Positions 53,064 through 62,029 of a stretch of 64,000 nt of DNA are shown piece after piece; position 1 is the first letter of the stretch, and each line of letters begins with the position of its first letter. Under the pieces are notes generated by a model. That model searched no databases, was not told where the DNA came from, and was given only the letters and a program-made list of their open reading frames with translations. Origin of the DNA: Rhodococcus sp. PAMC28707. Lineage in GTDB: Bacteria; Actinomycetota; Actinomycetes; Mycobacteriales; Mycobacteriaceae. A program made the translations under genes and the position numbers. The stretch covers positions 1,178,001 through 1,242,000 of the forward strand of contig NZ_CP039253.1 in the NCBI RefSeq assembly GCF_004795915.1. Reading direction: 5' to 3'.

Positions 53064-54710
53064 TCAGCGACCTGATCGACTTTTGAGAGCATTCACGAAT
53101 ACATTCGGAATTTCTGCTGGATTTCGAGCCAAAAAGCTTGTACCGCCGGTGGCCGAAGAGATCTGTTGAAGAACTCCAGCGTCGGCGTCGTCCGTGATTC
53201 CGATGGTGACGATGATGACCGGCTTCGTCGGATCCTGTTCCGAACGGAGTGTGGACAGCAATTCCTCGAGTCCGACGCTGCCGGGATCCTCGTTGGAACC
53301 GTCGGTCAGGATGATCACGCTGTTGATGTAGTCGGGGTCGTATCCCTCTTTGACCTTGCGGAATGCGGCGAGAGTCGTGTCGTACAGGCCAGTACCCCCG
53401 CCGACGAGACCCGGGAGGGTGGCGATCTGCTGGACGACGAGGTTGCGTTGCGAGGTCCCGTTCACGTCTTCGTCGAGACGGCGAATCGGAACCAATTCCT
53501 TGTAGTCCTGGCTGCCGCCGCCGAGGCCGATCGAGAATGCCCACAGCCCCATCGCCGCATTGTTGGGGAACAGCTTGCTTCCCGTTTCGCTGGCTTGAAC
53601 GGTCAATCCGATGCGCGTGTCCGCGCCGGCACCGTAGGCCATCGAACCGGAAACGTCCTCCATCACCAGAGTTCGCGACGGCAGGGCCAGCACTTGATAT
53701 TGCCGCAACGTCGCCTCGGCGGTCTGCTGGTCGGCGATGGTCAACGTCAGGATCTTTCCGACACCGCGGCCGTCGCTGAGAGGCGTGTTGTCCGGTGGAC
53801 GGAAGCCCGCGTCGGACAGCGCTGCCAGGCCGGAAGAGGAGCCAAGTGCATCGGCGACGGCGAGTCCGACGGTCTTGGCGCTCTCGTGAGAGTCACCGGC
53901 GGGTTCGGTGACGGCGAGTGGGTAATTGAGGAAGAAGCTACCCGGCGGCGGTGTCGTGGCGCCGAGCTCGGTGCCGGTCGACTTCTCGTAGTCCACCAGC
54001 GTCTGTTCGGAGACGACGGAAACTCCACCATCGGCCGACATCTCGTCGAGGCGAACAACCGGATCTGCTTCGCCTCTCGTCGAAGCCTGCGCCTGCGCGA
54101 TCGGGACCAGGGCAGCGGATACGGAGTCGACAGTGGCGGCGTCTGCACCGGCCTCGGCGAGAGCACCGAGGATCGCAGCATCGGAAATGGTGTTGGTCAA
54201 CGGATTTCCGATCCGGAGACTTTTGAGTTGTAGCGCGGTGAGCCAGGTGTCGAAGAACGGCACCTCGTCTCGGCGAGCGGCGATCACCGCAGGCGAGCTC
54301 GCGACGGACTGACTGGCGACATCGACGAGCGAACCGGTCGCCCGGACTGTCTTACCCACCCAGAGTGCCGAATCCGGTATCCACAGCGAGGGGACATCCA
54401 CGCCTTTGGACACGGCAGCGGATGCCTCTCCCGAGTCGGTGGCCGTCACCTCGATGTTTGCGCAACCGAGATCCTCGGCCGACGTGTCGTCGACGATGCC
54501 CTTCACGACGCTCGCGATCGCCGGGTCGGCAGCAAGGGTGTAGGTGGATGGATCCTTGCATCCGGATCCGAATGCTTTCTGCGCGGCGAAGACGCCGACA
54601 CCGACGATCACCAGGAGTACGACAGCGAGGACGCCGTACTTCACCAATCCCGTCGAGTTGGTGGCCGAGCTAGCGGCACTATGTTTCGCTGAACTGTGTC
54701 TACCGGGCAT
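53064..54710 (-). CDS. Membrane-anchored solute-binding/VWA protein, copy 2
   Basis: 548 residues with the same plan as copy 1: N-terminal anchor (YGVLAVVLLVIVGVGVFAAQ), binding-protein-like part (LWIPDSALW, GSFFLNYPLAVTEP) and C-terminal VWA with DVSGSM, GGTGLYDTT and LTDGSNED. Long blocks are shared, for example MGLWAFSIGLGGGSQDY. Copy 2 lies upstream and probably leads the transcript; the spacer is 98 bp and repeats CAGCGACCTG. The duplication is old, since many positions differ. Confidence 0.85.
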   Translation of the reverse strand: MPGRHSSAKHSAASSATNSTGLVKYGVLAVVLLVIVGVGVFAAQKAFGSGCKDPSTYTLAADPAIASVVKGIVDDTSAEDLGCANIEVTATDSGEASAAVSKGVDVPSLWIPDSALWVGKTVRATGSLVDVASQSVASSPAVIAARRDEVPFFDTWLTALQLKSLRIGNPLTNTISDAAILGALAEAGADAATVDSVSAALVPIAQAQASTRGEADPVVRLDEMSADGGVSVVSEQTLVDYEKSTGTELGATTPPPGSFFLNYPLAVTEPAGDSHESAKTVGLAVADALGSSSGLAALSDAGFRPPDNTPLSDGRGVGKILTLTIADQQTAEATLRQYQVLALPSRTLVMEDVSGSMAYGAGADTRIGLTVQASETGSKLFPNNAAMGLWAFSIGLGGGSQDYKELVPIRRLDEDVNGTSQRNLVVQQIATLPGLVGGGTGLYDTTLAAFRKVKEGYDPDYINSVIILTDGSNEDPGSVGLEELLSTLRSEQDPTKPVIIVTIGITDDADAGVLQQISSATGGTSFLARNPAEIPNVFVNALKSRSGR

Positions 54711-54801
54711 TGTGAAGAACCTCTCCGTATGAGCTGGAGCCTCCGATCAGACCCCCACTGCGCGGCTCGCCGAAGCGTATCGCGGCTTTGACCTGCACGC
54801 G

Positions 54802-55236
54802 TTATGCGTAGAGCGACTCGAAGGTCTTCAACGAGTTCTCGATGTCCCCTTTGAGAGCTCGTGCGACAACGGAGCCGATGGGACCGAACAGGGGTGTGCC
54901 GCCGAGATCGATGTCGAGAGTCAACTGCGATCCGCCGTTTCGGGCAGCGCTCACCGATAGCACGAGTGCGATCTTGACGCCGCCTTTGCCGTTGCCCTTC
55001 AGCTTCAGCTTGTTCGGCGGGTCGTAGCTTTCGATGGTCCAGCGCACCCGATTTCGCATGCCTTTGACGCTGGCGACCGAGTCCAGAGTGGTGCCGACGG
55101 CGAGCTCGGCGGGTAGGTCACCGCGCCACGCCTCGTGAATCGAAAGCCACTTGTCGTAGTCGGAGAGATCGGACGCATGCGTCCACGTTTGTGCCGGGTC
55201 GAGGGGGACGTCGGCGGTCACTTTGAGCTTGGCCAC
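54802..55236 (-). CDS. SRPBCC-fold protein, Rv0910-like
   Basis: 144 residues from GTG 55236. It begins AKLKVTADVPLDPAQTWTHA and contains DYDKWLSIHEAWRGDLP, GMRNRVRWTIESYDPP and the GTPLFGPIGSVVARALKGDI helix of the polyketide-cyclase/START fold. The length and pattern match M. tuberculosis Rv0910, listed as the toxin of the Rv0909-Rv0910 pair. No Rv0909-like antitoxin is seen next to it, so a lipid-binding role is at least as likely. Confidence 0.82.
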   Translation of the reverse strand: MAKLKVTADVPLDPAQTWTHASDLSDYDKWLSIHEAWRGDLPAELAVGTTLDSVASVKGMRNRVRWTIESYDPPNKLKLKGNGKGGVKIALVLSVSAARNGGSQLTLDIDLGGTPLFGPIGSVVARALKGDIENSLKTFESLYA

Positions 55237-55259
55237 AGCACGGATCGTAGCCGGACACG

Positions 55260-55300
55260 TCGAGACGCCCGTGTGAGGAGCACATACACGGGCGTCTCGA
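55260..55300. terminator. Hairpin after the actP operon
   Basis: TCGAGACGCCCGTGT (55260-55274) pairs perfectly with ACACGGGCGTCTCGA (55286-55300). It lies 17 bp past the stop of actP and upstream of the SRPBCC gene. No strong U tract follows leftward. Confidence 0.7.
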
Positions 55301-55316
55301 TTGGTAAAACCCAAGG

Positions 55317-56948
55317 TCAGTGGGCTGAGGCCTTCTCTGCGCCGATGCCGGTCAAGGAACGGACCTCCATCTCGGCCTGCTTCGCCTTACTTTCCGAATC
55401 CTTCGAAATCAATGTGCCGACGATGCCGAGGATGAACGCGAGTGGGATCGATACGATGCCCGGGTTCGACAGCGGGAACCAGGCGAAATCCGACCCGGGA
55501 ATCATCGAGGTCTTCGAGCCGGACACTGCAGGCGAGAAGACGATCAGGACGATGGTCGAGATCAAACCGCCGTACATGCTGAACAGTGCGCCGGTGGTGT
55601 TGAACCGACGCCAGAACAACGAGTACAGGATGGTCGGAAGGTTCGCTGCCGCCGCGACGGCGAATGCCAGTGCCACGAGGAATGCGATGTTCTGACCGTT
55701 GGCAAGAATTCCGAGGCCGATGGCGATGACACCGATGACGACGGCCGTGATGCGCGAAACCTTGACCTGCTTCTTCTCGTCGACGTTGCCCTTCTTGATG
55801 ACGCTGGCGTAGATGTCGTGGGCGAAGGATGCCGACGCGGTGATCGTCAATCCTGCGACGACGGCAAGGATCGTCGCGAACGCTACTGCCGAGATGACGC
55901 CGAGGAGAATGACGCCACCGAGTTCGAAGGCGAGCAGTGGTGCAGCGGAGTTCTGGCCACCTGCCGACGCGAGGATCCGGTCGGGTCCGACGATCGCGGC
56001 AGCACCGTAACCGAGGACGAGGGTGAACAGGTAGAAGGCACCAATGAGGGCGATCGCCCACACGACACTGCGTCGAGCTTCTTTCGCGGTAGGCACGGTG
56101 TAGAACCGCATCAGAACGTGCGGTAGACCTGCGGTTCCGAGAACCAGTGCGATACCGAGCGAGAGGAAGTTGAGCTTGGAGGTGGCACTGCCGCCGTACT
56201 GCGCGCCCGGTTCGATGATGTCGCGTGCTGCTACTGCGCTGTCGGCGGATCCGGACACCATGGTCTGCGCACTACCGATGAGCTCGGAGAAGTTGAGTCC
56301 GAACTTCGCCAGCACGAGAACGGTCATGAATGCGGCGCCGACGATCAGGAGCACCGCCTTGATGATCTGCACCCACGTCGTGCCCTTCATTCCGCCGATG
56401 AGGACGTACGCAATCATCAGCACACCGACGATCGCGATGACGATCGACTGACCGGTGCGGTCGGAGATATCGAGAAGGAGGGCAACGAGACCGCCCGCGC
56501 CTGCCATCTGCGCCAGCAGATAGAACAGCGAGACCGTCAGCGTCGACAGTGCAGCAGCCGTACGCACCGGCCCCTGCCGCAACCGGAAGCTCAAGACGTC
56601 TGCCATCGTGAATTTGCCTGTGTTCCTGAGCAATTCGGCGACCAGCAGCAAGGCGACGAGCCACGCGACGAGGAAGCCGATGGAATACAGAAAGCCGTCG
56701 TACCCATAGACGGCGATCGCGCCTGCGATACCGAGGAAGCTTGCGGCAGAAAGGTAGTCACCGGCAATCGCGATACCGTTCTGCGGTCCGGAGAATCCAC
56801 CGCCTGCGGTGAAGAACTCCGACGCCGTGGTGTTCTTCTTGCTGGCCCGGATGACGACGACCATCGTGATGAGCACGAAGGCCACGAAAATGGAGATGTT
56901 GACTATCGGCTCGCCGACTGTCGTGTCTGCTGCTTGCGCGAGATTCAT
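55317..56948 (-). CDS. actP: Cation/acetate symporter
   Basis: 543 residues, about thirteen hydrophobic segments, sodium:solute symporter family. FTAGGGFSGPQNGIAIAGDY with LSAASFLG is the ActP-type first-repeat segment; GTAGLPHVLMRFYTVPTAKE is the conserved SSS loop. It imports acetate or related short carboxylates with a cation. The ATG at 56948 overlaps the stop of the DUF485 gene (ATGA), the usual actP pairing. Confidence 0.92.
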   Translation of the reverse strand: MNLAQAADTTVGEPIVNISIFVAFVLITMVVVIRASKKNTTASEFFTAGGGFSGPQNGIAIAGDYLSAASFLGIAGAIAVYGYDGFLYSIGFLVAWLVALLLVAELLRNTGKFTMADVLSFRLRQGPVRTAAALSTLTVSLFYLLAQMAGAGGLVALLLDISDRTGQSIVIAIVGVLMIAYVLIGGMKGTTWVQIIKAVLLIVGAAFMTVLVLAKFGLNFSELIGSAQTMVSGSADSAVAARDIIEPGAQYGGSATSKLNFLSLGIALVLGTAGLPHVLMRFYTVPTAKEARRSVVWAIALIGAFYLFTLVLGYGAAAIVGPDRILASAGGQNSAAPLLAFELGGVILLGVISAVAFATILAVVAGLTITASASFAHDIYASVIKKGNVDEKKQVKVSRITAVVIGVIAIGLGILANGQNIAFLVALAFAVAAAANLPTILYSLFWRRFNTTGALFSMYGGLISTIVLIVFSPAVSGSKTSMIPGSDFAWFPLSNPGIVSIPLAFILGIVGTLISKDSESKAKQAEMEVRSLTGIGAEKASAH

Positions 56949-57298
56949 CGCTTCAACTCCTGGGAGGCTTCCATCTCGGTACGCAGGGCCAGCGCGCGTG
57001 GGTCGAGTTCACGGTTCGCGAATCTCACGTAGATGCCGGTGATCGCGAAGGTGGTGACGAACTGTCCGAGACCGAGCAACAGGCCGATGTTGATGTTTCC
57101 CCATACGAGAGTGGACATGAAGCCTGTCGCGTAGGTGCTGAGCAAGACGTACACGAGGTACCAGAGGAGAAAGAACGCCGTCATCGGAAAGACGAAGCTG
57201 CGCAATCTACGTCGTAGCTCCTGAAACTCCGGACTCGCCTGCATGTCGATGAATGCCTGCGCATCCGGTGGCGGCGGTGAAGTATCCGGTCGTGTCAC
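56945..57298 (-). CDS. DUF485 (YjcH-like) membrane protein
   Basis: 117 residues, two hydrophobic segments (FPMTAFFLLWYLVYVLLSTY and INIGLLLGLGQFVTTFAITG), and the FQELRRRLRSFVFPM lead-in typical of DUF485. The family accompanies ActP symporters; its exact role is unknown. First gene of the two-gene unit, overlapping actP by 4 nt. Confidence 0.92.
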   Translation of the reverse strand: MTRPDTSPPPPDAQAFIDMQASPEFQELRRRLRSFVFPMTAFFLLWYLVYVLLSTYATGFMSTLVWGNINIGLLLGLGQFVTTFAITGIYVRFANRELDPRALALRTEMEASQELKR

Positions 57299-57384
57299 CT
57301 TGTCAGCTCCTCATCTAGCTCGTCACGGGCTGTGACTCACATCTTCAGAGGCAACGGTAGGAGAGCCAGCTCACAAAATGATGC

Positions 57385-57400
57385 AGTGGTGGCGATCACA
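57385..57400. promoter_or_regulatory. Possible CRP/GlxR site before DUF485-actP
   Basis: AGTGG-TGGCGA-TCACA keeps the right half of TGTGA-N6-TCACA exactly and 3 of 5 bases on the left. It is 87 bp upstream of the DUF485 start. GlxR controls acetate genes in Corynebacterium, which makes a role plausible. Confidence 0.3.
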
Positions 57401-57453
57401 CGTTCAGCTGTCGGGTTGTGCGCCGAACGGTCGCGTGGAAACGGCGAACGGAC

Positions 57454-59187
57454 TCACAACTCCTGCTCACGATCGCGACCGACGCCGAGACGTTCGGGTG
57501 CATGAAGCCTGGTGAAGATTCGGCCGACGTCGGCCGGAATCGACGAAGACGTCACCTTGCTCACCACGATCATCAGAGCGAACGCGATCGGCACGCTGAC
57601 CGCGGCCGGGTAGCCCAGAATCGCAGTGGCCCAACCGCCCCACAATCGATCGGGAATGCCGAACACCGACAACGACGCGGCGCCGAGCGATAGGACGCCG
57701 CCGCCGATCAGTCCTGACGCCGCCCCGGCCGGAGTCAGGCCGCGCCACCAGATACCGAGCACGAGCAGCGGACACAGCGTCGACGCGGCGACGGCGAAGA
57801 CCAGACCCACCGTCCTGGACAAGTCGAGCGAGACCAGCCCGAGGGACAGAACCAGCGGGACCACCCCCGCGAGAATCGCAGCGATGCGGAAGTCTCGGAC
57901 CCTGCCCCGCAGAACGTCGGTGCTCAGCACCCCGGCGATGCTTACCAACAGGCCCGAGGACGTGGACAGGAATGCGGCGATCGCACCGGCCGCGACGAGG
58001 GCAGCGAGCAGTTGCCCGCCCACCCCGGACAGCACCGACCCCGGCAACAACAGCACCGCCGCATCGGAAGCGCCGGTGATCAGCAGTTGGGGCACGTACA
58101 GGCGCGCGAACACTCCGAGCAGCGTGGGAAACAGGTAGAAGATGCTCAGAAGGCCGAGCACGGCGAGCGAGGTCAGCCGGGCCGCACGCCCGTCGGGGTT
58201 GGTGTAGAACCGCACCAACACGTGCGGTAGACCCAGGGTGCCGAGGAACGTCGCGAGTATCAGCGAATAGACCTGATACATCGGATGCGTTCCACCGAGA
58301 CCCCAACCGGGCGAAGCCCATTCGCGATCGATCGTCGGCGCACCTGCGACCACCGGCACCGGAGAATCCGCGTCGAGAATCAGCGATGTCCCCTCACCCA
58401 GTTCGTGGGTGCCGCCGTCGAGGACAATCCTGCCGCCCACCGGTTCGTCGTCGACAGTGCCGTACACGGTCACCTCGATGCGTGAATCCACCTGCACCAG
58501 AACATCTGTGCTGATCTCGACGGTGGTCTCGCGGTCGACCGTCGGCGGGGCCGAACTCCCCACCACGCGATCGTCGCCGTAGAAGTGTAATGCCAGGACA
58601 ACGGCGGGGACGGCAACAGCAGTCAGCTTGAGCCAGTACTGGAACGCTTGCACGAAGGTGATCGAGCGCATGCCGCCGCCCACCACATTCGCGATGACGA
58701 TGACACCGACCAACGCTGCGCCGACCCATCCGGGTACGCCGAGGAGAATGTTCAGCGTCAACCCCGCGCCTTGGAACTGTGGAACCAGATAGAGCGCGCA
58801 GATGACGACGACGACGACCATCGCGAGCTTGCGGAGCCACAGTGATCCCAGCCTGAATTCGGCAAAGTCGGGAACGGTGTATGCGCCACTTCGTCGTAGC
58901 GGTGCGGCGACGAACAACAGCAGGCCGAGGTAGCCGGCGGTGAAGCCGATCGGATACCACAGCGCGTCGGCGCCGTATTTGGCGATGAGCCCGGCGACTC
59001 CGAGGAACGAGGCCGCGGAAAGGTACTCCCCCGAGATCGCCGCGGCGTTCCACCGCGGCCCGACGGTACGTGACGCGACAAGGAAATCGGAGGTGGTACG
59101 GGCCAATCGGACGCCGTAGATTCCGATCGCGACGGTAGCGACGGCGGCGGCCAACAACGCCGCCACCGTTACCCACGGCACTGCCAC
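57454..59187 (-). CDS. Second sodium:solute symporter (ActP-like) with soluble insert
   Basis: 577 residues from GTG 59187, 2 nt after the stop of the preceding gene. The family core is clear: WNAAAISGEYLSAASFLGVA and GTLGLPHVLVRFYTNPDGRA. Between TM segments at about residues 185-275 is a polar, beta-rich insert (TVEISTDVLVQVDSRIEVTV, then GTVDDEPVGGRIVLDGG) that ActP lacks. The insert probably faces outside and could bind a ligand. It is cotranscribed with the LytTR two-component genes, so its substrate is likely the sensed carboxylate. Confidence 0.88.
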   Translation of the reverse strand: MAVPWVTVAALLAAAVATVAIGIYGVRLARTTSDFLVASRTVGPRWNAAAISGEYLSAASFLGVAGLIAKYGADALWYPIGFTAGYLGLLLFVAAPLRRSGAYTVPDFAEFRLGSLWLRKLAMVVVVVICALYLVPQFQGAGLTLNILLGVPGWVGAALVGVIVIANVVGGGMRSITFVQAFQYWLKLTAVAVPAVVLALHFYGDDRVVGSSAPPTVDRETTVEISTDVLVQVDSRIEVTVYGTVDDEPVGGRIVLDGGTHELGEGTSLILDADSPVPVVAGAPTIDREWASPGWGLGGTHPMYQVYSLILATFLGTLGLPHVLVRFYTNPDGRAARLTSLAVLGLLSIFYLFPTLLGVFARLYVPQLLITGASDAAVLLLPGSVLSGVGGQLLAALVAAGAIAAFLSTSSGLLVSIAGVLSTDVLRGRVRDFRIAAILAGVVPLVLSLGLVSLDLSRTVGLVFAVAASTLCPLLVLGIWWRGLTPAGAASGLIGGGVLSLGAASLSVFGIPDRLWGGWATAILGYPAAVSVPIAFALMIVVSKVTSSSIPADVGRIFTRLHAPERLGVGRDREQEL

Positions 59188-59189
59188 GG

Positions 59190-59555
59190 CTAGTCGTCCA
59201 CGAGATCGGTGAACTCGTGTTCGTTGCGCTCCGCCTGGCGAACGTAGATCCATCCCACACCGAGAAGCAATGGGTAGATCAGCACGCCGAGTACCAACCA
59301 CGGCAGTCGTATCCCGAACACCACTGCATCGGCGAATGCTGGAACCAACAGTCCGACAAGCGGAATCGCGAACAGTACACCCAACGCCAGTGCGGCCGAT
59401 CGGATCGACAACCACAACTGCGCGCGCACGAGGCTTCTCACCATCGCGTCGCCCACTTCGGTCTGTTCCTGCACTTCGACGCGGGTGCGCACTATTCTTG
59501 CCCCACGCCGTTGCGCGAGGATCACGCGCTGCCGCGCGGGTTTCGCATCCGTCAT
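59190..59555 (-). CDS. Small two-TM protein paired with the symporter
   Basis: 121 residues from ATG 59555, which overlaps the response regulator stop (ATGA). A basic N-terminal 50 residues is followed by two hydrophobic segments (SAALALGVLFAIPLVGLLVP and LPWLVLGVLIYPLLLGVGWI) and RQAERNEHEFTDLVDD. The layout mirrors DUF485 next to actP, suggesting the same accessory role in an unrelated or diverged sequence. Confidence 0.75.
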   Translation of the reverse strand: MTDAKPARQRVILAQRRGARIVRTRVEVQEQTEVGDAMVRSLVRAQLWLSIRSAALALGVLFAIPLVGLLVPAFADAVVFGIRLPWLVLGVLIYPLLLGVGWIYVRQAERNEHEFTDLVDD

Positions 59556-60421
59556 GGGTTGGACCAAGACTGGTTGGACCAAGACTGATTGGACCAAGAC
59601 TGTTTGGGCCCGGCCGGTTTGGACCATGCCTGTAGCGGCCCGCGAACAAGACGGTCCTTCAGCTCGCGGGCATGTCTGCGGCTCACCGGCAGCTCGGCGG
59701 CAGCAAGCTCGCCTTGTGCTCGTAGGCAAACCACCAGGCCCGATCCGACGCTTTTGATGCCCGTCACCAATGCCAAGGACACGAGGTAGGAACGGTGCAC
59801 CCGCAAAAATCCGATGTCGGCCCAACGGCTTTCGAGCGTCGAGATCGGAATCCGAACGAGGTGCGACCCCCCGGTGGTGTGCAGCCTGGCATAGTCGCCC
59901 TCCGCCTCGACCCACCCGACGGACGAGCGCTGCACCAGTGTCGTGGTGCCGCCGAGTTCCACGGGAATGACCTCGTCGCTCCCCACAGACTCCCGACCGT
60001 CGGTGCGTCGACCCGCAGCGACGATCCTGCGCAACGACTCGGCGAGCCGCTCCTCGCGCAAGGGTTTGAGCAGATAGTCCACGGCGCCGAGATCGAACGC
60101 AGCAACTGCACGGTTCTCGTGTGCCGTCACGAACACCACAGCAGGTGGCCGAGCAAAGTTCGCGAGAATTCCAGCGAGCTCCAAGCCATCGAGACCCGGC
60201 ATGTTGATATCGAGAAATACAGCATCGACGACGGGTGAGGACGGGCCCGGTTGCTGCTGTAGCCGTCGCAGAGCCGTGGTTGCGTCCGAAGCCGTGTAGA
60301 CCTGGCCGACGACATCCTGCCTGTTCAACAGGTATGCAATCTCATCGAGCGCAGGTTTCTCATCGTCGACTGCGAGCACAGTCAGACGGGGATGAGCCGG
60401 GGCGTCGGGGGTCGTAGTCAT
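59552..60421 (-). CDS. LytTR-family response regulator
   Basis: 289 residues. The receiver domain has DDE near residue 20, the phospho-acceptor Asp in VFLDINMPGLDG, the Thr in FVTAHENRA and the Lys in LLKPLREER. The LytTR DNA-binding domain follows a linker (WVEAEGDYARLHTTGGSHLV then RIPISTLE and FLRVHRSYLV). The last 20 residues are an odd QSWSN repeat encoded by three 15-bp units. It pairs with the kinase 28 bp upstream and probably drives the symporter genes. Confidence 0.92.
   Translation of the reverse strand: MTTTPDAPAHPRLTVLAVDDEKPALDEIAYLLNRQDVVGQVYTASDATTALRRLQQQPGPSSPVVDAVFLDINMPGLDGLELAGILANFARPPAVVFVTAHENRAVAAFDLGAVDYLLKPLREERLAESLRRIVAAGRRTDGRESVGSDEVIPVELGGTTTLVQRSSVGWVEAEGDYARLHTTGGSHLVRIPISTLESRWADIGFLRVHRSYLVSLALVTGIKSVGSGLVVCLRAQGELAAAELPVSRRHARELKDRLVRGPLQAWSKPAGPKQSWSNQSWSNQSWSNP
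59559..59603. repeat. Three tandem 15-bp repeats at the end of the regulator gene
   Basis: TTGGACCAAGACTGN is repeated at 59559-59573, 59574-59588 and 59589-59603, with one variable base per unit. It encodes the QSWSN repeats at the regulator's C-terminus and occupies the ribosome-entry region of the next gene. Copy number could vary by slippage without shifting the frame. Confidence 0.85.
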
Positions 60422-60449
60422 GGGCGCCGCTCATGTTGCCAGATGGAGG

Positions 60450-61634
60450 TCACGCTCGAATACCTGCTTTGAATTTCGGCACCCGCATGCTCACCTTCGT
60501 ACCCGATCCCGGCGCGGTGTCCACGACGAGGCCGTAGTCGTTGCCGAAAGCAGCACGCAACCTATCGTCGACGTTCGACAGCCCGACGTGAGCGTGGGTC
60601 GACCCGTCGGAGTCGGTGCTCGGAAAGCCTGCACGCAGCAGTTCCGGATCCATCCCGACACCGTCGTCCTCGACGCTGATCAAACAGTCGGTGCCCTCGT
60701 CGGCCGCCACGATCGTGATGCTGCCGCCGCCGGGGTGTCCGGCGAGCCCGTGCCGTACGGCGTTCTCCACGAGCGGCTGCAGTGCCAGGAACGGCAGCGC
60801 GACGCCCAGCACCTCGGGAGCTACCTGCAGGGTCACCTGGAGCGCATCGCCGAAGCGCGCCCGTTCGAGCGTCAGATACCGGTCGATGTTGCGCAACTCG
60901 TCGGCGAGGACGGTGAACTCTCCTGCGGTGCGGAACGAGTATCGCGTGAAGTCGGCGAACTCGAGTACCAGTTCACGTGCCCGATCCGGATCCGTTCGCA
61001 CGAACGAGGCGATGGTGCCGAGGGCGTTGTAGATGAAATGTGGGCTGATCTGCGCTCGCAGTGCCCGTACCTCGGCACGATCCAACCTGGCGCGGGATGC
61101 GTCGAGCTCGGCGAGTTCGATCTGGCCACACGCATAGCGCGCGACCTCGGCTATAGCGCCCAGCGTGCCGGGCCCCGGCACCTTCGTCGTCACAGCACCG
61201 AGAACACCGACCACTCCGACGTCCTCGATGAGCAAGGGCTGGGCGATCAGCGCGCGTACCGCATGGTCCCCACCCAGCGGATACGCCAGCAGCACCCGAC
61301 GCTCACCGTCGATCGCGCGTCGAGCAGCTTGGCGAAAGAGCTCCGACAGCTCGTCGTAGGGACCGTTCCAGGTCAACAGTTCGCCGTCCGAATCGCTCAC
61401 CCCGAGTGCGTCGGTCCCGGTCAGTGCACGTAGATGAGGGGCAGCCTCAGCTGCGGATTCCGGGCCCAGTCCCTGCCGAAGTGGCCGTGCCGCGAGTGAG
61501 GCAGTGTGCAACGTGGAATGGACTGCCCGCTCCTCCGGCGTCGTCAGTGCGCGGCGTCCGCGCAGGCTGATCACGGCGATGGCGACGACTGCGAACGCCA
61601 CGATCACGGCGAACCACATGAGCGCAGAACTCAC
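60450..61634 (-). CDS. LytS-type sensor histidine kinase
   Basis: 394 residues: one N-terminal TM segment (LMWFAVIVAFAVVAIAVISL), a GAF-like sensor (about 40-170), then the His_kinase region with LRAQISPHFIYNALGTIASF, the phospho-acceptor His being in PHF. ATP-binding N box NAVRHGL, G boxes DDGVGMD and GVGL-like VGLSNVDDRL. It would phosphorylate the LytTR regulator downstream. Kinases of this type next to SSS carriers sense pyruvate, acetate or similar acids (compare BtsSR). Confidence 0.9.
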   Translation of the reverse strand: MSSALMWFAVIVAFAVVAIAVISLRGRRALTTPEERAVHSTLHTASLAARPLRQGLGPESAAEAAPHLRALTGTDALGVSDSDGELLTWNGPYDELSELFRQAARRAIDGERRVLLAYPLGGDHAVRALIAQPLLIEDVGVVGVLGAVTTKVPGPGTLGAIAEVARYACGQIELAELDASRARLDRAEVRALRAQISPHFIYNALGTIASFVRTDPDRARELVLEFADFTRYSFRTAGEFTVLADELRNIDRYLTLERARFGDALQVTLQVAPEVLGVALPFLALQPLVENAVRHGLAGHPGGGSITIVAADEGTDCLISVEDDGVGMDPELLRAGFPSTDSDGSTHAHVGLSNVDDRLRAAFGNDYGLVVDTAPGSGTKVSMRVPKFKAGIRA

Positions 61635-62026
61635 TCCGGTTGCCGCTCCGCATCGAGTTGGGTGACGAGCGTTCTCGGCGCGACGGTGCGGTAAGCATCC
61701 TCGACGATATCGGCGATCTGCTCCCAGTCCTGTTCGACGTCGAGGTACACCCCGATCCAGCCGCGACCGCCGACGTACGGTGGATCGTAGAATCGAATCC
61801 CATCACGAGCGATCCAATCCTGTTGTGCCCCTGCAGGTGCTGCGGCCACGAACCCGATGCGGTCGTCGTGATGATGGTCGGCGAACATGACGAATTGCGG
61901 TGACTTACGGACGAACCATGCAGGCTCGCCGTGACTGACGCGTTCGGTCGCCTCCGGCAGCGCCATGCACAGCGCGCGCAACATCAGCAGTGGCTCGGCG
62001 GCCTCTGGTGTCGGTCGATCGAGCAT
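61631..62026 (-). CDS. MmcQ/YjbR-like protein
   Basis: 131 residues with the YjbR fold markers LPEATERVSHGEPAWFVRKS and YVGGRGWIGVYLD. The family is thought to bind DNA or nucleic acids; function is unknown. The stop overlaps the kinase start (ATGA), so it may lead the two-component operon. Confidence 0.85.
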   Translation of the reverse strand: MLDRPTPEAAEPLLMLRALCMALPEATERVSHGEPAWFVRKSPQFVMFADHHHDDRIGFVAAAPAGAQQDWIARDGIRFYDPPYVGGRGWIGVYLDVEQDWEQIADIVEDAYRTVAPRTLVTQLDAERQPE

Positions 62027-62029
62027 CCT

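Noticed and set aside
54802-55236. Type II toxin-antitoxin module with the Rv0910-like protein
   Set aside because: No small antitoxin frame lies next to it in a coupled arrangement, so the toxin label is not adopted.
59188-59649. N-terminal extension of the second symporter
   Set aside because: It overlaps the small two-TM gene and the regulator end; the GTG at 59187 is immediately after a stop and fits the family.
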